A stretch of DNA of 64,000 bases from Puccinia triticina (taxonomy: Eukaryota; Basidiomycota; Pucciniomycetes; Pucciniales; Pucciniaceae): the NCBI RefSeq assembly GCF_026914185.1, contig NC_070573.1, positions 186,001 to 250,000 of the forward strand. Direction: 5' to 3'. Positions 29,601 through 42,245 of the stretch are shown here, piece after piece (the stretch's first letter is position 1; each line of letters starts with the position of its first letter). The position numbers were made by a program, and so were the translations under genes. The notes under the pieces are model-generated. The model did not search any database. It saw nothing but the letters and a program-made list of their open reading frames with translations, and was not told the DNA's origin.

Positions 29601-30654
29601 GTCTCTACCGGCCGTAATGGTTGGCCCAAGCATCAACGAATTCGTCGTCTTCGAATACGAAGGCACAATAACTTTGTCGGCTATGGCTGGAGCGCTTGTA
29701 GACTCTAACACGAAGTGAAATGTCGATCAAGTTGGTGTTCATCAGCATCAGAATCCCATGGGCGAGATTGAAAGAAGGGTCTTCTCAATGAGATACTTGA
29801 CCAGGGCTTGAATAAAGAGAAAAGTTACCTGTTTGATGGAGTTTTGTTGGAATTTGACGCCCTATGGCGAGTCGCAGATTATTGCGGGGAACAGTCGGTC
29901 GAGGGACCTGGACGTTCCCGAGTAGCTGGACGGTGGCTAGTGGGTCTGCCTTCCCAGGTACGGCGGGCTGATTGGTAGCCAACTGAGGCATGCTTGTGGC
30001 CAGAAACTTCTTGAATAGGTAGCGCAGTCTTTTGATTGGAGACAACAGCTCACTGCCGAGCCTGACAGACCGCTCGGTAGATTCATACGTGGGATTGGGA
30101 CCCTGAGCGGGGTGTGCAGTCGGTTGGTGGTCCTTGATCAGTTGCTCGAACTGGTCGACTAATTTGGCCACCTGGCCCCGGATGTGCTCGTCGGCGGCAC
30201 TTCCTTGGGGAATTGTCGGCTCAGCATTGGAAGTCGACTTCCTTGCCGGATCCCATTTGGTAAGCAACTCCTGAATCGAGGGTAGGCGGTCGATTATCGG
30301 GTCCCGCTGCTTTTCAACCTTGGACTCTTCAGGAAGCCAAGAAGATCTTGAACCAACCAGGGAACCATCTGAAGGCCCATTGAGAGTGAGGTGGAGGGTG
30401 TCTTGGGGGATGGTTACTGGAGATGAGGTAGCCACGGAGTCTGGGAGAAGGTTTGGTTTGATATTCGTCGGATAGGTCTTGAGTAGGTTTGTGCTGGCTA
30501 GAGGGGATGAACTGGGAGGCCTGGCAGTGGAAAGGTCGACGATTGTTCGCTTGCGCAGAGGACGATGCCCGGCTGTTATCCAGGCATTGGTCGGGCGGAA
30601 GAGTATGATAAGAAGGAGCCAAAACCAACACCGATTCGCCGAAAGGGCTGACAT
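26684..30654 (-). CDS. large secreted protein of unknown function
   Basis: Nine exons on the minus strand: 30654-29829, 29704-29214, 29145-28968, 28870-28212, 28125-27951, 27854-27351, 27285-27094, 27033-26884 and 26799-26684 (3291 nt, 1096 residues). Each join keeps frame. Eight introns of 59-124 nt are GT-AG except the sixth, which uses a GCAAGT donor. The protein opens with a clear signal peptide (MSALSANRCWFWLLLIILF) and has no further obvious membrane span. Several exons carry a similar helical phrase ending in LFKKFL, LFRRF or FQVI...FF around conserved hydrophobics, separated by Ser/Pro-rich linkers, suggesting a repeated helical fold. I do not recognise the family. The intron ahead of exon 4 has a 20-base T tract. 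It is transcribed divergently from the HDAC gene. Confidence 0.7.
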
Positions 30655-31213
30655 TTCTGAGAGGAATATGGCGATGGCCTTGGGGTTGTAGTAGATGGGG
30701 GAGTGTGTGCTGGTTCAAGACATGAACTCGCGCTGCAAGCCCTCGAATTGCAAGCAAACAACCAGGTGCTTGTGAGCAGAGAGCCAGACGAGGCGAGATC
30801 AAGACGTGCTTCCTGAAGCATGATCAAGGGGCTGCATCAAGAATTTAGCAAACCTGAAACGGTTTCAGACTATCGGAGAGTCGCGCAGATGCACCCCATT
30901 GGATGATAGCTGGGCTCAGCTGAGCCATGGATGGAGAAGGGCGGAGAAGGGCGCAAGGGCTGAAACGGGGACGCGGCAGTATGGATGCCAGGACAGGCAC
31001 CCGAACCGGGTTGGATGGCCGGAATGTCTTTCCCAAGACGGAGAGGCCGCCGCCGGGGCCGACCGCGGCCGCCGACCGATCCTGCCGGACATGATGCGGG
31101 CTGCGCACCGTGCGCGCTCGTGCGCGGGGCACTCAAATGGCGCGAAGAGCCCAGTGAGGCAGCCCGGAGGACTGCAACCTCGAAGGAGAGACCCAACATA
31201 CCGGATCACCACC
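30655..31213. promoter_or_regulatory. shared divergent promoter (secreted protein / HDAC)
   Basis: 559 bp separates the two start codons. It has no clear TATA box and is GC-rich toward the HDAC side. A minus-strand ATG at 30802 opens a 157-codon upstream frame that overlaps the secreted-protein start out of frame and could lower its translation if transcribed. Confidence 0.45.
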
Positions 31214-33848
31214 ATGCCACGGGTAGCATATTACTATGATGGTCAGTCTTTCCACCATATCTATCACTGAGCCCCGCATGATCCTGGCTCATACTTGGGC
31301 TTCCAACCGACAGATGACGTTGGAGCTTATGCGTATGCTGTCAGTAAATATTTCAAGCGGAGACACGGGTCTGGAAGGCGTTGAAGTTGACGATGAAATT
31401 TTTTATCAACCCTGCCCTGTTGACCAAAGCCGCACCACCCGATGAAGCCACACCGTATCAAGATGGCACACAACTTGATCCTGAACGCCGGATTGAACAA
31501 GAAGATGGACATGCTTGTAAGATCCCGAAAACTCACCAGCCAAAAATCGGCTCAAGGCCAAGCGTTGACTCCTTCTATGCCACCATCGATCCACCAATAC
31601 GACCAATGACTATTCCAAGACCGCAAAACGGGCAACACGAGAAGAGATGACCAAGTTCCACACGGATGAATATATATGCCACATTGCGCAAGTCAATCAA
31701 GAAGACCCAGAGACACTCGTATCTGGACGAGACAAGAGCGGCGACAACCGATGTAGGTAAACCATCAAACCCCTTGGAACTATCCCTACTGGCCATCATC
31801 AAACAAACACAGCAACAAAAAAGCTGAACCCATCAATCTCATTAGTCCTCGTGGGTGACGATTGTCCTGGATTCGAGGGTTTATTCGAGTTTTGTTCAAT
31901 CTCTGCTGGCGGTTCGATAGGTTCGTGGTGAAAGCTTCCTGTGAAACCGATAGTCTTGTTCACGTCATTTCTTTTTTCTCTAAACAGCCGCTGCAAAAAG
32001 GATAAACTCAGGACAGGCCGATATTGCCATCAATTGGTCAGGAGGTCTCCATCACGCCAAGAAACGAGAAGCTAGCGGGTTTTGTTATGTGAATGATATC
32101 GTCTTGGCCATCCTCGAGCTACTCAGGTAAACATTTCTTTCTTTCTTTCTTGCCTCTCACCTTCCAATCGGCTTCCCAAACCTCACCTAATCCGGCTCGC
32201 AAGCTCTTCCGGCATGTCAACTCCCCATCGTCAAATAGGTTTCACTCCAGGGTCTTGTATATCGACATCGACATCCATCATGGCGATGGCGTCGAGGAGG
32301 CCTTCTACACCACCGATCGGGTGATGACATGCTCCTTCCACAAGTTTGGCGACTTCTTCCCCGGAACTGGCCATGTTGGTGATCGCGGGATAGGCAAAGG
32401 TAAAGGCTATGCGGTCAATGTGCCCCTCAAGACGGGGATTGATGATGATACCTATCGGAGTATCTTCAGGCCTGTGAGATCTATACACCCACTCATCGCC
32501 ATGTCCCTTCTCCCCCTGTCCATTAACCCCTCGCTCCAATCTCATCATCAGGTCATCAATCATATCATGAGCTGGTATCAACCTGGCGCCATCGTTTTGC
32601 AATGTGGCGCCGACTCGCTAGCGGAGGATAAGCTGGGAAGTTTTAATCTGTCGATGAACGGTGAGCGCGTCGAATCGGTATTTCAGGATGGCCGACGGAC
32701 TAACTAGTTATTGCGAATGGCTTTGACTTAGGACATGCGGATTGCGTGCGGCACGTCAAGTCATTCAATGTGCCCTTGGTCGTGCTCGGTGGTGGAGGCT
32801 ACACAATTCGGAATGTCGCGAGGACGTGGGCCTTCGAAACATCGGTCTGTCTGGGCCCACACGAGGAACTCTCGCTCGCCGACCTACCTTATAACGAATA
32901 CATGGAATACTTTGGCCCGAATTTCAAACTGGAGGTACCCTCTAACAACATGGATAATCATAATTCGCTGGATTACCTGAATGGAATCTTGTAAGCTTGT
33001 CTCGCCGGGTGTAGACCCTACACCACAACCAAGCAAGAGAAAGGAAAGATCAAGATATCCCGAGAGCCTCGCTAGACTAAAGACTGATTGATTCCAGGTC
33101 GAAGGTTGTCGATAGTTTAAGGGATCTACCGTTTGCACCTAGTACTCAGCGCCGACCGTTATCATGTTATCCGGAAACTAAGACTACTCACGACACGGAC
33201 GATTCTGATTCTGATGATGGACCGCCAGGCCATGGCCCGGGGATGTCAGGCAATCAAGCCAATGCGAACGAGAGTGCCCAGCCTGAGCCAGCACCTGCGC
33301 CGCCGCCCCCACCAGTCCACCAACCGAATCGCGTCGGCCGTCCTTCCCGACTAAAGCCACCCCCGCCACCACGGAAAGTGTCGCCCAAGCCGGTCGAGCC
33401 AGCCGACCGGGCCGATGGCCAGGGCTCCAAGGATCGGCCCAACGGTACGGCCGCCGGGGGTAGCGAGCGCAAGAAGCGTACGTTCTTCAGGAGCGGCGCC
33501 TTCGACCGCCCGCTCCGTGGAACCTCCCAGCCGAGCTGCTACTCCGGCCAGAGTGGAATCCGAACACGGATGAACAGGTCGACAACAAGCCATCAGCAGT
33601 TTGCCGAAAGCTCGGCCAGACTCGATCGCCCCCCTGGCGGCTTCTCATCCCTGATTGAGACCAATAATCTTGATAACAACAGTAGTAGTAGTAGTTGTAG
33701 CCAACTCTTGTCTTCTTCCATTCATCATCGCCAGGATCTCCCTCACCAGTCAGATCCTGACAATCCTCCTATCCCTAGTCTTGAGTTCCGTGCCAACGGC
33801 TGTCCGAAGGAGATTGTGTTGAGCTGGGATTTTAATCATTGCTTTTGA
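31214..33848 (+). CDS. RPD3: class I histone deacetylase, RPD3/HDAC1 type
   Basis: Ten exons: 31214-31241, 31314-31339, 31430-31516, 31620-31752, 31846-31920, 31988-32126, 32239-32473, 32552-32660, 32732-32990 and 33098-33848 (1842 nt, 613 residues). Family landmarks in order: [96 protein letters not shown] and [17 protein letters not shown]. The zinc ligands and His-Asp dyads are all present, so it should be catalytic. It removes acetyl groups from histone tails within nuclear co-repressor complexes (Rpd3/Sin3 type by homology). The HPMKPHR box favours RPD3 over HOS2. The first two exons code for only 18 residues. The last exon adds a 200-residue Pro/Ser-rich tail beyond the catalytic core. 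Confidence 0.9.
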
Positions 33849-34578
33849 TCTTGATATAATTTTTGTTGTTGTATTTTTTTAAAAATAAAAAATGAACTCT
33901 GTTTATCTATTGGAATGATGACCTTGTCCAGCTTTGTATATTTAAGGGGGTAAGTTAATTTTGCAAACCATTTTTTACAACCCATATGGGTTGTAAATTG
34001 GATCGGTTGTAAAATTCTACTTACCTAGGGTTGTAATATAATTTTACAACTCATGCTCCTAGTTTCGAGGATTGTAAATAGATAGTGTGCAAAACATGGT
34101 TTGTAATTTTGTGCCTGGCATGTGCATAGAGTAGATTCACGAACTATGTTTTGCAAGTCTCACATGTCAAGGTTGTGAAACTGCATAACGAGCTGTCAAA
34201 ATCAAATTTCACAAACCATTTATTTGCAATCCATTATGTGTTGTGAAATCAAGGTTGTGAAACTGCATAACGAGCTGTCAAAATTGAATTTCACACGCCA
34301 TTTATTTGCAATCCATATGTGTTGTGAAATAAGCTATGCAAATAAGCATTTTTGGGCCGTGAGATACAATTTTACAACCCATCTGGAACTGAATTGCAAC
34401 ACATCGTTTGTGTGATCCTGCATGCACCAACAAGCTCAACAACCAAACAAAAGAACAAAAATGACATCAGCAAGACCTCCCGGCTGGATCGATCAGTCTT
34501 CCTTCCCTCCCACACTCTGTCCAACCGCCATTGACGAAGACAACGACGACGACTCTGACGCCAAAAACTCTTGCAACA

Positions 34579-37500
34579 ATGGATCCGCCGCTGTTCAATC
34601 CGGAGTCTAGTCCGTTTTCCTCTGACCCTTCGACGCCTGACAGGTTTAACCCAATTCTCCCACCTTTCGGAATTGACTCGATCATTGGAATCGACTCCAA
34701 CTCCTCCATCATCCCACGACCTGAAATCAACTCGATAATCCCAGATCTTAGTCCCATCTCTGGTTTCCTAGTTGATTCGTCCGATTCGTCCGATTCCTCT
34801 TCCTCCGTTTCAGCTGAAGCCCCCGTCTCAAACTCAGAAAAAATGCCGCCAAAGCCCCAGCAGCCCGTTTCAAAACCCTCGAAGCCCTCCAAACCAAATT
34901 TGCCAAGCAAGAAAAACAAACCAACCAAGCAACACAAGACGCACAGTCCCTCCCCAAAGGCCGAGCACCCAAGTTCTGAATTGACCTCTCCTGACGATGC
35001 GGATGACGAGGGCTTTGAAGATGAAAGCGAATACGAGGTGGATTCGGATCAGGCGGATTGTGATGACGGCCAGGCCGATTTTGATGACGATCAGGCTGAT
35101 TTCAATGATGAACCAGCCGATGCTGATGTTGAGGAAATGGACGATGACGATGCCGATCATCAGCAAGGAAGACGGTCAAAAGAAAAAGAATGGTTTCTCC
35201 CCGAATTGGGCGACCATTACGAGACGTACATTGATCACGGATGTACGCTTGACAAGCAAGGCTATCCAATCTACCCCAACGGACGGACAACATTTGTGCG
35301 CTTACCTGAAGATGACATCACAAATTTTGGATCAGTCGGATTTGCGAAGACGAGCTCGGTCAGCTATCGCAGCAACAAGACGTGGAAAATCACTCGGTAT
35401 TTCTGTCTTGGTGCTCTGGTCTGCGACAATCCGTCCTGCGAGTGGGCCGGTTCTCCCCCTACTGGAAAAGGAGGTTGAGAAAAGCTTGAAAAAGGGTAAG
35501 TAAGGTCGGATGAGTTGCAAAATTATTTTGCAACTCATATTTTTGCAACTCACATTTTACAACCGTCAAATTTACAACCCTTTTACTAATTTTTACAACT
35601 CTTATTTTTGCGCTTCATCAGCCTCATCAAATGCCGCGGTCTAGCAAACAAGTGCAAAGGCACTGTTTACCATTAGACGTGTCCCGACTCCGTGGCCATC
35701 CGTTTTGACCACCATCTCCCATCAGGATGGGGGCTCCTCAGGCACAAGGGTAAACACCCTCATCCTTGGCCCGAAGCTAAGAAGCCGGACCCGCTTGCGA
35801 AGAAAGAACTGAAAGAGGAGATCAAGAATAATCCTAAAGCTGGCGCACTCAAGCTTAAGGTAAGCTTTCTCCCTGCTCATTCCTTCCGAAGTGAACTAAT
35901 CTCTTTGATTTTCCTTATCTTTTTCACCCTTTATGTAGATGGGAAAGCCTACTGATGCTCAATCCGGCTTCGAAAGTGTGGCTTCAATCCACCCATCTTA
36001 CCAGAATAAAGATTGACTTGCCTATTATCGCCGAACCATCTTAGCTGAGTTGGGATTAGCGCCAGACAAACTCGGCGCTGGCGTCGGCGACAAATTCATC
36101 TTGGACATGTTTGGATGGGCCGGGTAAGTTAATTGTTTTACAACCTTTCTTTGAATTTTACAACTCATTTGAAATTTACAGCTCACAAGTCTTGTTGCGC
36201 AACAAACAGTCGGGGGATGTGGATTATTTCGTGCTTGTTCATGCCGAACGCCGAGCATTTCACCTTCCAGACGAGATGGATGGCTGATCGCTTACTCGCT
36301 CGTGATAGGAACAATCAGGTGTACAGCGGCGGTCTAATATCCGACGTCACTTACCGATACTTTGAGACGGGATACCTGCTGACGACTTCAATGTTTTGCG
36401 AAGATCTTCAACGTTGGATCCCTGTTCAATTGACCTGGATGCGAGGGCTCAGTGAAGAATATTATCAGATCCACTTCGCTACTCTCTTCCGGCAATTTCT
36501 GAAGCCTTCAATCACCCCGGCCGAGAGGGACCAGCTGGTCCGCGAGGTCGTTGACTTCTCATTGGCTCAAGTCAAAGGATTCGTATCGGCTTACATCAAA
36601 GTCTTTCGTCAAGGCACTCGCAAGGAAGTAAGGGCGATGTTGAAGGGTTGCCGGGAGCATTACAGACAATCGGTCACTCGCATCAAACGTAATCGAGCCC
36701 TTATAACTGTGGATCAGGAGGTAAGCCATCAGCATAAATGACTTGTAAAATTATTTTACAAAGTTTTACAAACCTTTATGACTTGTAAAATCATATATGT
36801 CAAATTTGCAACTCATAATACTAACAAACAATGGTCATTTTTTCCACAGGAACCCTTCCGAAAGGCATGCATGGACCTCCTGGAGCGTGCCAAACCGGAT
36901 GGCCAAACCCACGAACAAAAGGTTGACTACATACGGTGTCGTTACCCCAAGGTCCGCAAATGGCTTGATTGGTGGACGGTATCGGATATCGAGGCGCTCT
37001 TGTTCCCTTCTCGAGCTCCGCGACTTGAGGACACACCCGATGGCCTTCCTGATACCACCAATGCCCAGGAAAGCATGCATCGAACGTACTATCGGCTCAG
37101 GTAAGCATGGGTTGTAAAATATGGGTTGCAAATTTTCTAAAATGCTCATTTCACTTACCCCATTTGTTTGAAATCCCAAGCAATGGACGGCAATGCCTTA
37201 TGGTAGGGATGATTGACTTGTTCACCTTCGTCGACATGCTGGAACGCGACTGGAACACGGTGATGAAAGGAATCCCAATCAGTTATGGAGCGAACACCGG
37301 GAAGAACATAGGTCAAACCTTGGGCTTGGGCAAGAAGCGCAAGCGTTCCAAGTATGTCAATGATGGAAGACCGCCGGATACCACTGACGACCTGGTTGAT
37401 GGACATAAGAAAAAGAAATCACAAGGAGGACGGCCTCCAAATTCGAGAAATCACAACAGAAACCTCTGGGCGGCCTATCCCTTGTATCGAGCAAGCGGCG

Positions 37501-39144
37501 AGTCGAAGAAGATAAACCAATGCTGGCTTGCTGCCGGCTTGGAATCTATGTACGCGCTGTTCAACCCGTTGTGGCTTTGTGGGATCAGCGGAAAGGGGAA
37601 GGATATCTTCACCCATTTGGCCCATCACTTCTCATGTCAATCCAGCGGCAAATTAAACGGCGGCACCTCTATCAGATCAACTATCACGCGTGGCCAAAAC
37701 CACATGTTTGAGGTTTTGAATGCAAAATATCCAGCAAGCTTCATCCCTGGCGCTTTCTGCTCGGCCGACTACTTTCTCGAGGTCGCCTTGGATCCCAAAC
37801 TCCACCAGAGCCCAGAATACAAGAAACTCTTCCATCTCCACGAACATCGAACATTTACCTGCGAACTGAAGCCTGATACACTGCAGCTCCATCCAACTTG
37901 TGCCAATCGAAGCTTCCACGTTGTCGCCATGAAGCCTCAGATGTTTGACTCCAACAGGATTCCCTACTCTGATGTCGCCCAGCTCGTCGAAAAATGGCAA
38001 TCAACGGGTTTGATTGGTCATCCTGGTCTTGTGTGCAAGGCCTGCAATGAAGTTGAACCTTCATCTAAACCCAAACATAAGCCAAAGAAGCCGAAGAAAA
38101 AAAGCCAAAAACGAGAGGGACAATTCCATCGAGATTTGCCACAACCCTGGAGTATCGCAGCAATCGGCTCACTCCATCATCGATCGTTCAAAGCTTACCT
38201 TTGACAAGAACGGTCCCCCTCTTCACATCAACTTCCACCTTGAGGTCAGCGATGTCGATGATATCCCTCGACGAGACAGTTTCATGGCGACCACCAACTG
38301 GCCCTTCAAGCTGAATGTTGGCGGGGCAACATACACCCTCATCTCTCGAGGATATTGGAATGGCAGTCACTACTGGTGTAAGATCCTTCGGAGCGCAAAT
38401 ATCTCGGCAGAAAAGGGGAGTTTAACAGCGGTTTGGATGCATAATGATGTGGAGAATGACGGCTATGCTCAACAAATCAATCGAGTGCCAAGTTCAATCG
38501 CCGGCGCAGAACAGTTCACCAGCTGGCTCTTGTATTCGCGTGCGTGGACGCCTTCCGAGGAAGAATACGTTAACAAATCCATCCAGAAGATTGTGGATGA
38601 CAATCCCCACGCAGTTGGAGATGTCCCCTTCAGAGAAATGAAGGCGATTTTGAACATATCTCATTCTTTGACGTTGATTGCACACGAGGGACCAGCGCCA
38701 AACAACTCTCAATCTCAAACAGTCCACTCTGAAACACCGGCCGAACATTCTGCTTCACCTGAAGAATCAAAACCAAAAAAGAGGGCCAGAAGGAAAAACA
38801 AGATGGCAACAATAAGAGAATCGGAGGAGAGTGATGTCGAATCGGACGTCGCCAAGATTCTAGACCCAGACGAATCGTTCATCGCCAATCAGACCTTCGA
38901 AGACAAATCTTTTGCGGCGAATGAATCTTTCATTGCCAATGATTCTTTCATGGCCAATCAGACCGGTGAGACCGTTGAAGACAAGTCTTTTGTTGGCAAT
39001 GAGACAGTTCAGAACAAAATCGAGCAGCAGTCCTCTCAAACTCGAATTTGGATAAAGCTCAAACCTCCCTGCCCACCAGCGCCGGCGATCCCAGCTACCT
39101 CCAAAAGCAAAAGACCTACGAGGCGATCAAACAGGAAAATATAG
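34579..39144 (+). pseudogene. MULE transposase with GCM1/WRKY-like finger and USP-like protease tail
   Basis: Exons approximately 34579-35495, 35622-35859, 35939-36123, 36210-36720, 36850-37100 and 37181-39144. An acidic low-complexity N-terminus leads to a zinc-binding segment (CDNPSC, later CRGLANKC and an H-x-H in KGKHPHP), like the GCM1/WRKY fingers of MULE transposases. The core carries candidate DDE positions in FILDMFGWAG, GGLISDVTYRYF and TTNAQESMHRTYY. The tail has a Cys-centred box (NQCWLAAGLESMYALF, about 37515) and a His box (GSHYWCKI followed by VWMHNDVEND, about 38355-38460), as in ubiquitin-specific proteases. Defects: one-base shift near 35470, TAG 35674, TGA 36014, and a second shift at the A-run near 38100. 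Both clear stops fit C-to-T change. Confidence 0.6.
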
Positions 39145-39159
39145 TTGTGCAATTTTCTT

Positions 39160-39540
39160 TTTTGGATGGTTTGTGAAAAAACGTTTGCAAAATTGTATTT
39201 CTGTTAGCCTTGATGTTATTTTACGGCCTTCATATTACAATCTATGATGAGTTGTAAAATAAAGAGTTGCAAATTTCCACATAACAGGGTTGCAAATGGA
39301 AATTTGCAACCCTTCTATCTTGCAACGCATATGGTTTGTGAAATATGTTTTGCAAAATTGGTCTTCAGACCGCTAATTTACGTTTTTACAACCTTACTTT
39401 TGCGCACCTTCACTTTGCAACTCACATTTTACAATGATGAGTTGTAAAATTACATAATTCATGGTATATGTATAACTTTACAACCCATATATTTTACAAC
39501 CCATATGACTCGCAAAAAATGAGTTGTAAAATTACATCGA
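39160..39540. repeat. TTTTACAAC-rich right subterminal zone of the MULE
   Basis: At least ten copies of GTTGTAAAAT or TTTTACAACC in both orientations, mirroring 33955-34420 at the left end; probable transposase-binding arrays. Confidence 0.7.
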
Positions 39541-39690
39541 CCCATATTTAAGTGCATGTACTGGATTTTCGAGTAGTTTCCTTTCCTGGGGTAGTTCAGG
39601 CGAACTTAGCACAAGTCCCCCTCCTCGGAGAGGCTTAGTTAAGCTCGCAGTTCAGGCTGGTCTGCTCGAAGAAACCCATCACATTCGACG

Positions 39691-41156
39691 ATGAACCAAC
39701 TGTTCAGGAGGACTTTGCTCGTGGGACTCACCAGGAGGAAACCACCCCGGCTCAACCACGCCTACTCGACTGGCCCCAACTCGAAGAGAACAGCCGCCGG
39801 CGCAGGACTGATACTCGGGATCCCACTGACGGCCTATCTCATCTACCGAGCAAACACACAACCAGCCTACCCGGACGAAATCCAGCGGCTACTGAGACAG
39901 GCGCTGATAGCCGAGCACCGATCAGACCACCGGAAATCGGACATCCTTTTCAGACAGGCCTACGAGCAATCAAAGCAGCTCGTCCGGTCTGGAGAGCTTG
40001 ACTGGCTCAAGAGCTCGGCGGTTGCGATCAGGTGGGCGGCTTCCTTGGAACAAACAGCCAGGACGGACCGGGCAATCGAGGTCTACCAGCTCGTCTTCGA
40101 TGACTTGCGGCTCGCTCTGCCCGGATTGTCTGTCCATGAACGACTCAGGACAATCGAGATCGCCCAGAAACTAGGCCAGCTGCTCATCCATCACAGCCCC
40201 ACCCCCCCTGGAAAACCCGCCGAGTCGGTCGAGATAAAGATCGAGGAATGTCTCGTCTTCAGCGTCGAAGAAATCCTCAAGATCCGGAACGAAAATAACA
40301 ACTTTGCTCTCGATTCTGATGAGCGTCAGCAAATGTTGCCTGTCTCCGATCAGTACCAAGAACTCTTCGAGTCTTTGCCCTCGTGGGTCGCAAGACTCCA
40401 GTTTGCTAGCTGCTTTGAAGCCCTTGGCAAGTTCTACGCCCAACGAGGTCAGACCGAGTGAGTCTTCTTTTTTTTTTTTTTTGTCAAACATCAAGATTAC
40501 ATTAACATTCAAGAAAGAAAAAAAAAGCGCGAGCATTGACAGTTTTGTTCCTTGTTCTCCTTGCAGTTTTGCCTTACCTCTATATCTGCAAACCTTGAAC
40601 CTATTACTTCCACCACAACAAGACAGTGGAAAGAAATGGAACAAGCAGGGTCCGACGGACGAAGAGCGGTGTCAAGCGGCGACGGTGATGAACAACATCG
40701 GCCAGCTGCTGTTCGCCCATTCGGTGACGGACGCGGGAGCGGCGGACGGCGGTAGCGACCGGCTGCGTCTGAACGCCGCCGATTGGCTCGGCCAGTCCGC
40801 TGCCCTCGCCCGCCGGGTGCTCGATGCTCACCAGCAGCTGCCAGCTCTTGATCAGCCCCGCCCGCTCGACACCCCTCCCAACGGATTCTTGGCCGAATGC
40901 CAAGAGGCCTTCGTCGCCGCTAGCGCTAACCTTAAATCTCTCAACCACCCCCCCACGTATGCTTGCTTATTCACATTCAATCGTGTGTGAGCCTTCAGTG
41001 TCTGATCTTGCTTTCCACTTCTTCTCCATGCTTATTACCTCTCTACTTCGTTCACCGCCTCCTGCTATTGGCGACAATGTCTCAATCAGCCCAAAGAATG
41101 AGTCACCGGGGCACCAAGGCAGTCTAACCCCCACTAGACCTCCATCCTCCAAGTAA
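39691..41156 (+). CDS. MGR3: MGR3-like mitochondrial TPR protein
   Basis: Exons 39691-40457, 40567-40956 and 41090-41156 (1224 nt, 407 residues), in phase. A basic mitochondrial-type leader (MNQLFRRTLLVGLTRRK) is followed by one membrane span (GLILGIPLTAYLIY). TPR-like helical pairs follow, including the DEIQRLLRQALIAEH, AIEVYQLVFDDL and DFALPLYLQTL stretches. The order matches Mgr3, the adaptor that helps deliver substrates to the inner-membrane i-AAA protease Yme1. The yeast protein is longer (about 500 residues). The third exon here is short and proline-rich, so the C-terminal repeats may be lost or the last splice choice wrong. The first intron contains a 17-base T run. A diverged fragment of exon 1 appears at 59098-59197. 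Confidence 0.65.
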
Positions 41157-42245
41157 ACAAGCCACACTTTGTTGTTACTGTATCTATCTCAGTCTATTCA
41201 TCACAAGAAGGATATATGTATATAAATTTAATCACAATTGTTCCTCATTCGCGTCTTATTATTATTATTATTATCGAGGAAGCAACATGATCGGGTGAGG
41301 TGGGCTCTTCAATCAATACCTCATTTGGTGGTGCCTTGATTCCTGATGGTCTTCCCGATGGCTGTCCTGATGGCTATCCCGGTCACTGTCCCGATGGCTA
41401 TTCCGGTCTTGGTTGCTGTCTCGATGACTGCCCCGAGGACTGTCCCGACTACTTTCCCGATGACTGTGCCGGTGACTGTCTTGATAGCTTGAGCTGCCTC
41501 TCTCTCGATGAGTTGATCGACCACCAGAGGAATCCGAGGGGGATCAGTTGTACAATTCTCTTTCTCGACGAGAGGTGTGATCTGAGGAATGGGACAGTAC
41601 TTCCTGCGAGAGGATATGAACAATCTTTGTCGCAGACTCTAGTCTCAGGTCAAAAGGCTCCAGCTAAACATCATGGACAAGGCGTTCCTAAAAGCTCTCT
41701 TGTGATCGCTACCAAGCTGAGTCCGCGCATATTTAGCCACATCAGCACCTGGCCAGGGAATCAAAGAAGCTTCCTGCATTAGATTCCAGAACTTAGAAAT
41801 ACCAATTATCAGGACATCTCTGAATCTCTTCGACCCAGAGCCGGACTAAGTCTTCATAAGAGAGCCTACAATAGATCATCATATCGGCCTGTTGTGCAGG
41901 CTGATTTTAGTAGCTTCACGACTGATTGCGCTAAATGAAAATCCAATGAGTTTCCGGTTTTCATTGGTCAAATCGTAGATAACGACAGTTGCTGGACATC
42001 GGAATCTAAGCAACTTGTCTAAATATGTACAAACCCATGGAGTCATGAATTAATTCGAGCGTTACCCACGACTACCAAGTCACAGAGCTCGGAAGGAAGA
42101 GGCTTGGATGAATCCTACGGATTGTGTGCTCATGAACTGAAGAGTATTCCCGTTTCTGCCTTTGCATTTGCTAAACGAAAATAACGAAAAACATCATCTT
42201 GACTTGTTCTTCTAACCTCACACAAAACAAGCAAAGAGTAATTCG
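41157..42245. other. intergenic, with a minisatellite and possible minus-strand exon scraps
   Basis: 41335-41500 is a degenerate GATGRCTGTCCC array. On the minus strand it gives a Gly/Val/Thr-rich stretch preceded by LVVDQLIEREAAQAIKTV, and 41780-41650 reads IPWPGADVAKYARTQL. These may be exons of an unrecognised minus-strand gene, but stops between them have no convincing introns. Confidence 0.35.

Larger units (their letters stand above)
33947..39543 (+). mobile_element. Mutator-like element (MULE), decayed autonomous copy
   Basis: ATATTTAAG occurs exactly on both sides (33938-33946 and 39544-39552), a 9-bp duplication as expected for Mutator-like elements. Termini are imperfect inverted repeats: GGGGTAAGTTAATTTTGCAA against GGGTCGATGTAATTTTACAA. 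About 480 bp inside the left end and 400 bp inside the right end are crowded with TTTTACAAC/GTTGTAAAA motifs. The interior is a six-exon transposase gene with frameshifts and stops. Confidence 0.8.

Noticed and set aside
34531..34578. MULE transposase start at 34531
   Set aside because: The added residues are a low-complexity Thr run; the ATG at 34579 gives a more ordinary N-terminus, though this cannot be proven.
40171..40644. 157-codon minus-strand gene
   Set aside because: Antisense of the MGR3-like exons and of a poly-T intron.
41300..41782. Cys/Asp-rich secreted repeat protein on the plus strand
   Set aside because: The DGYPDGCP pattern comes from a degenerate GATGRCTGTCCC minisatellite and there is no signal peptide.
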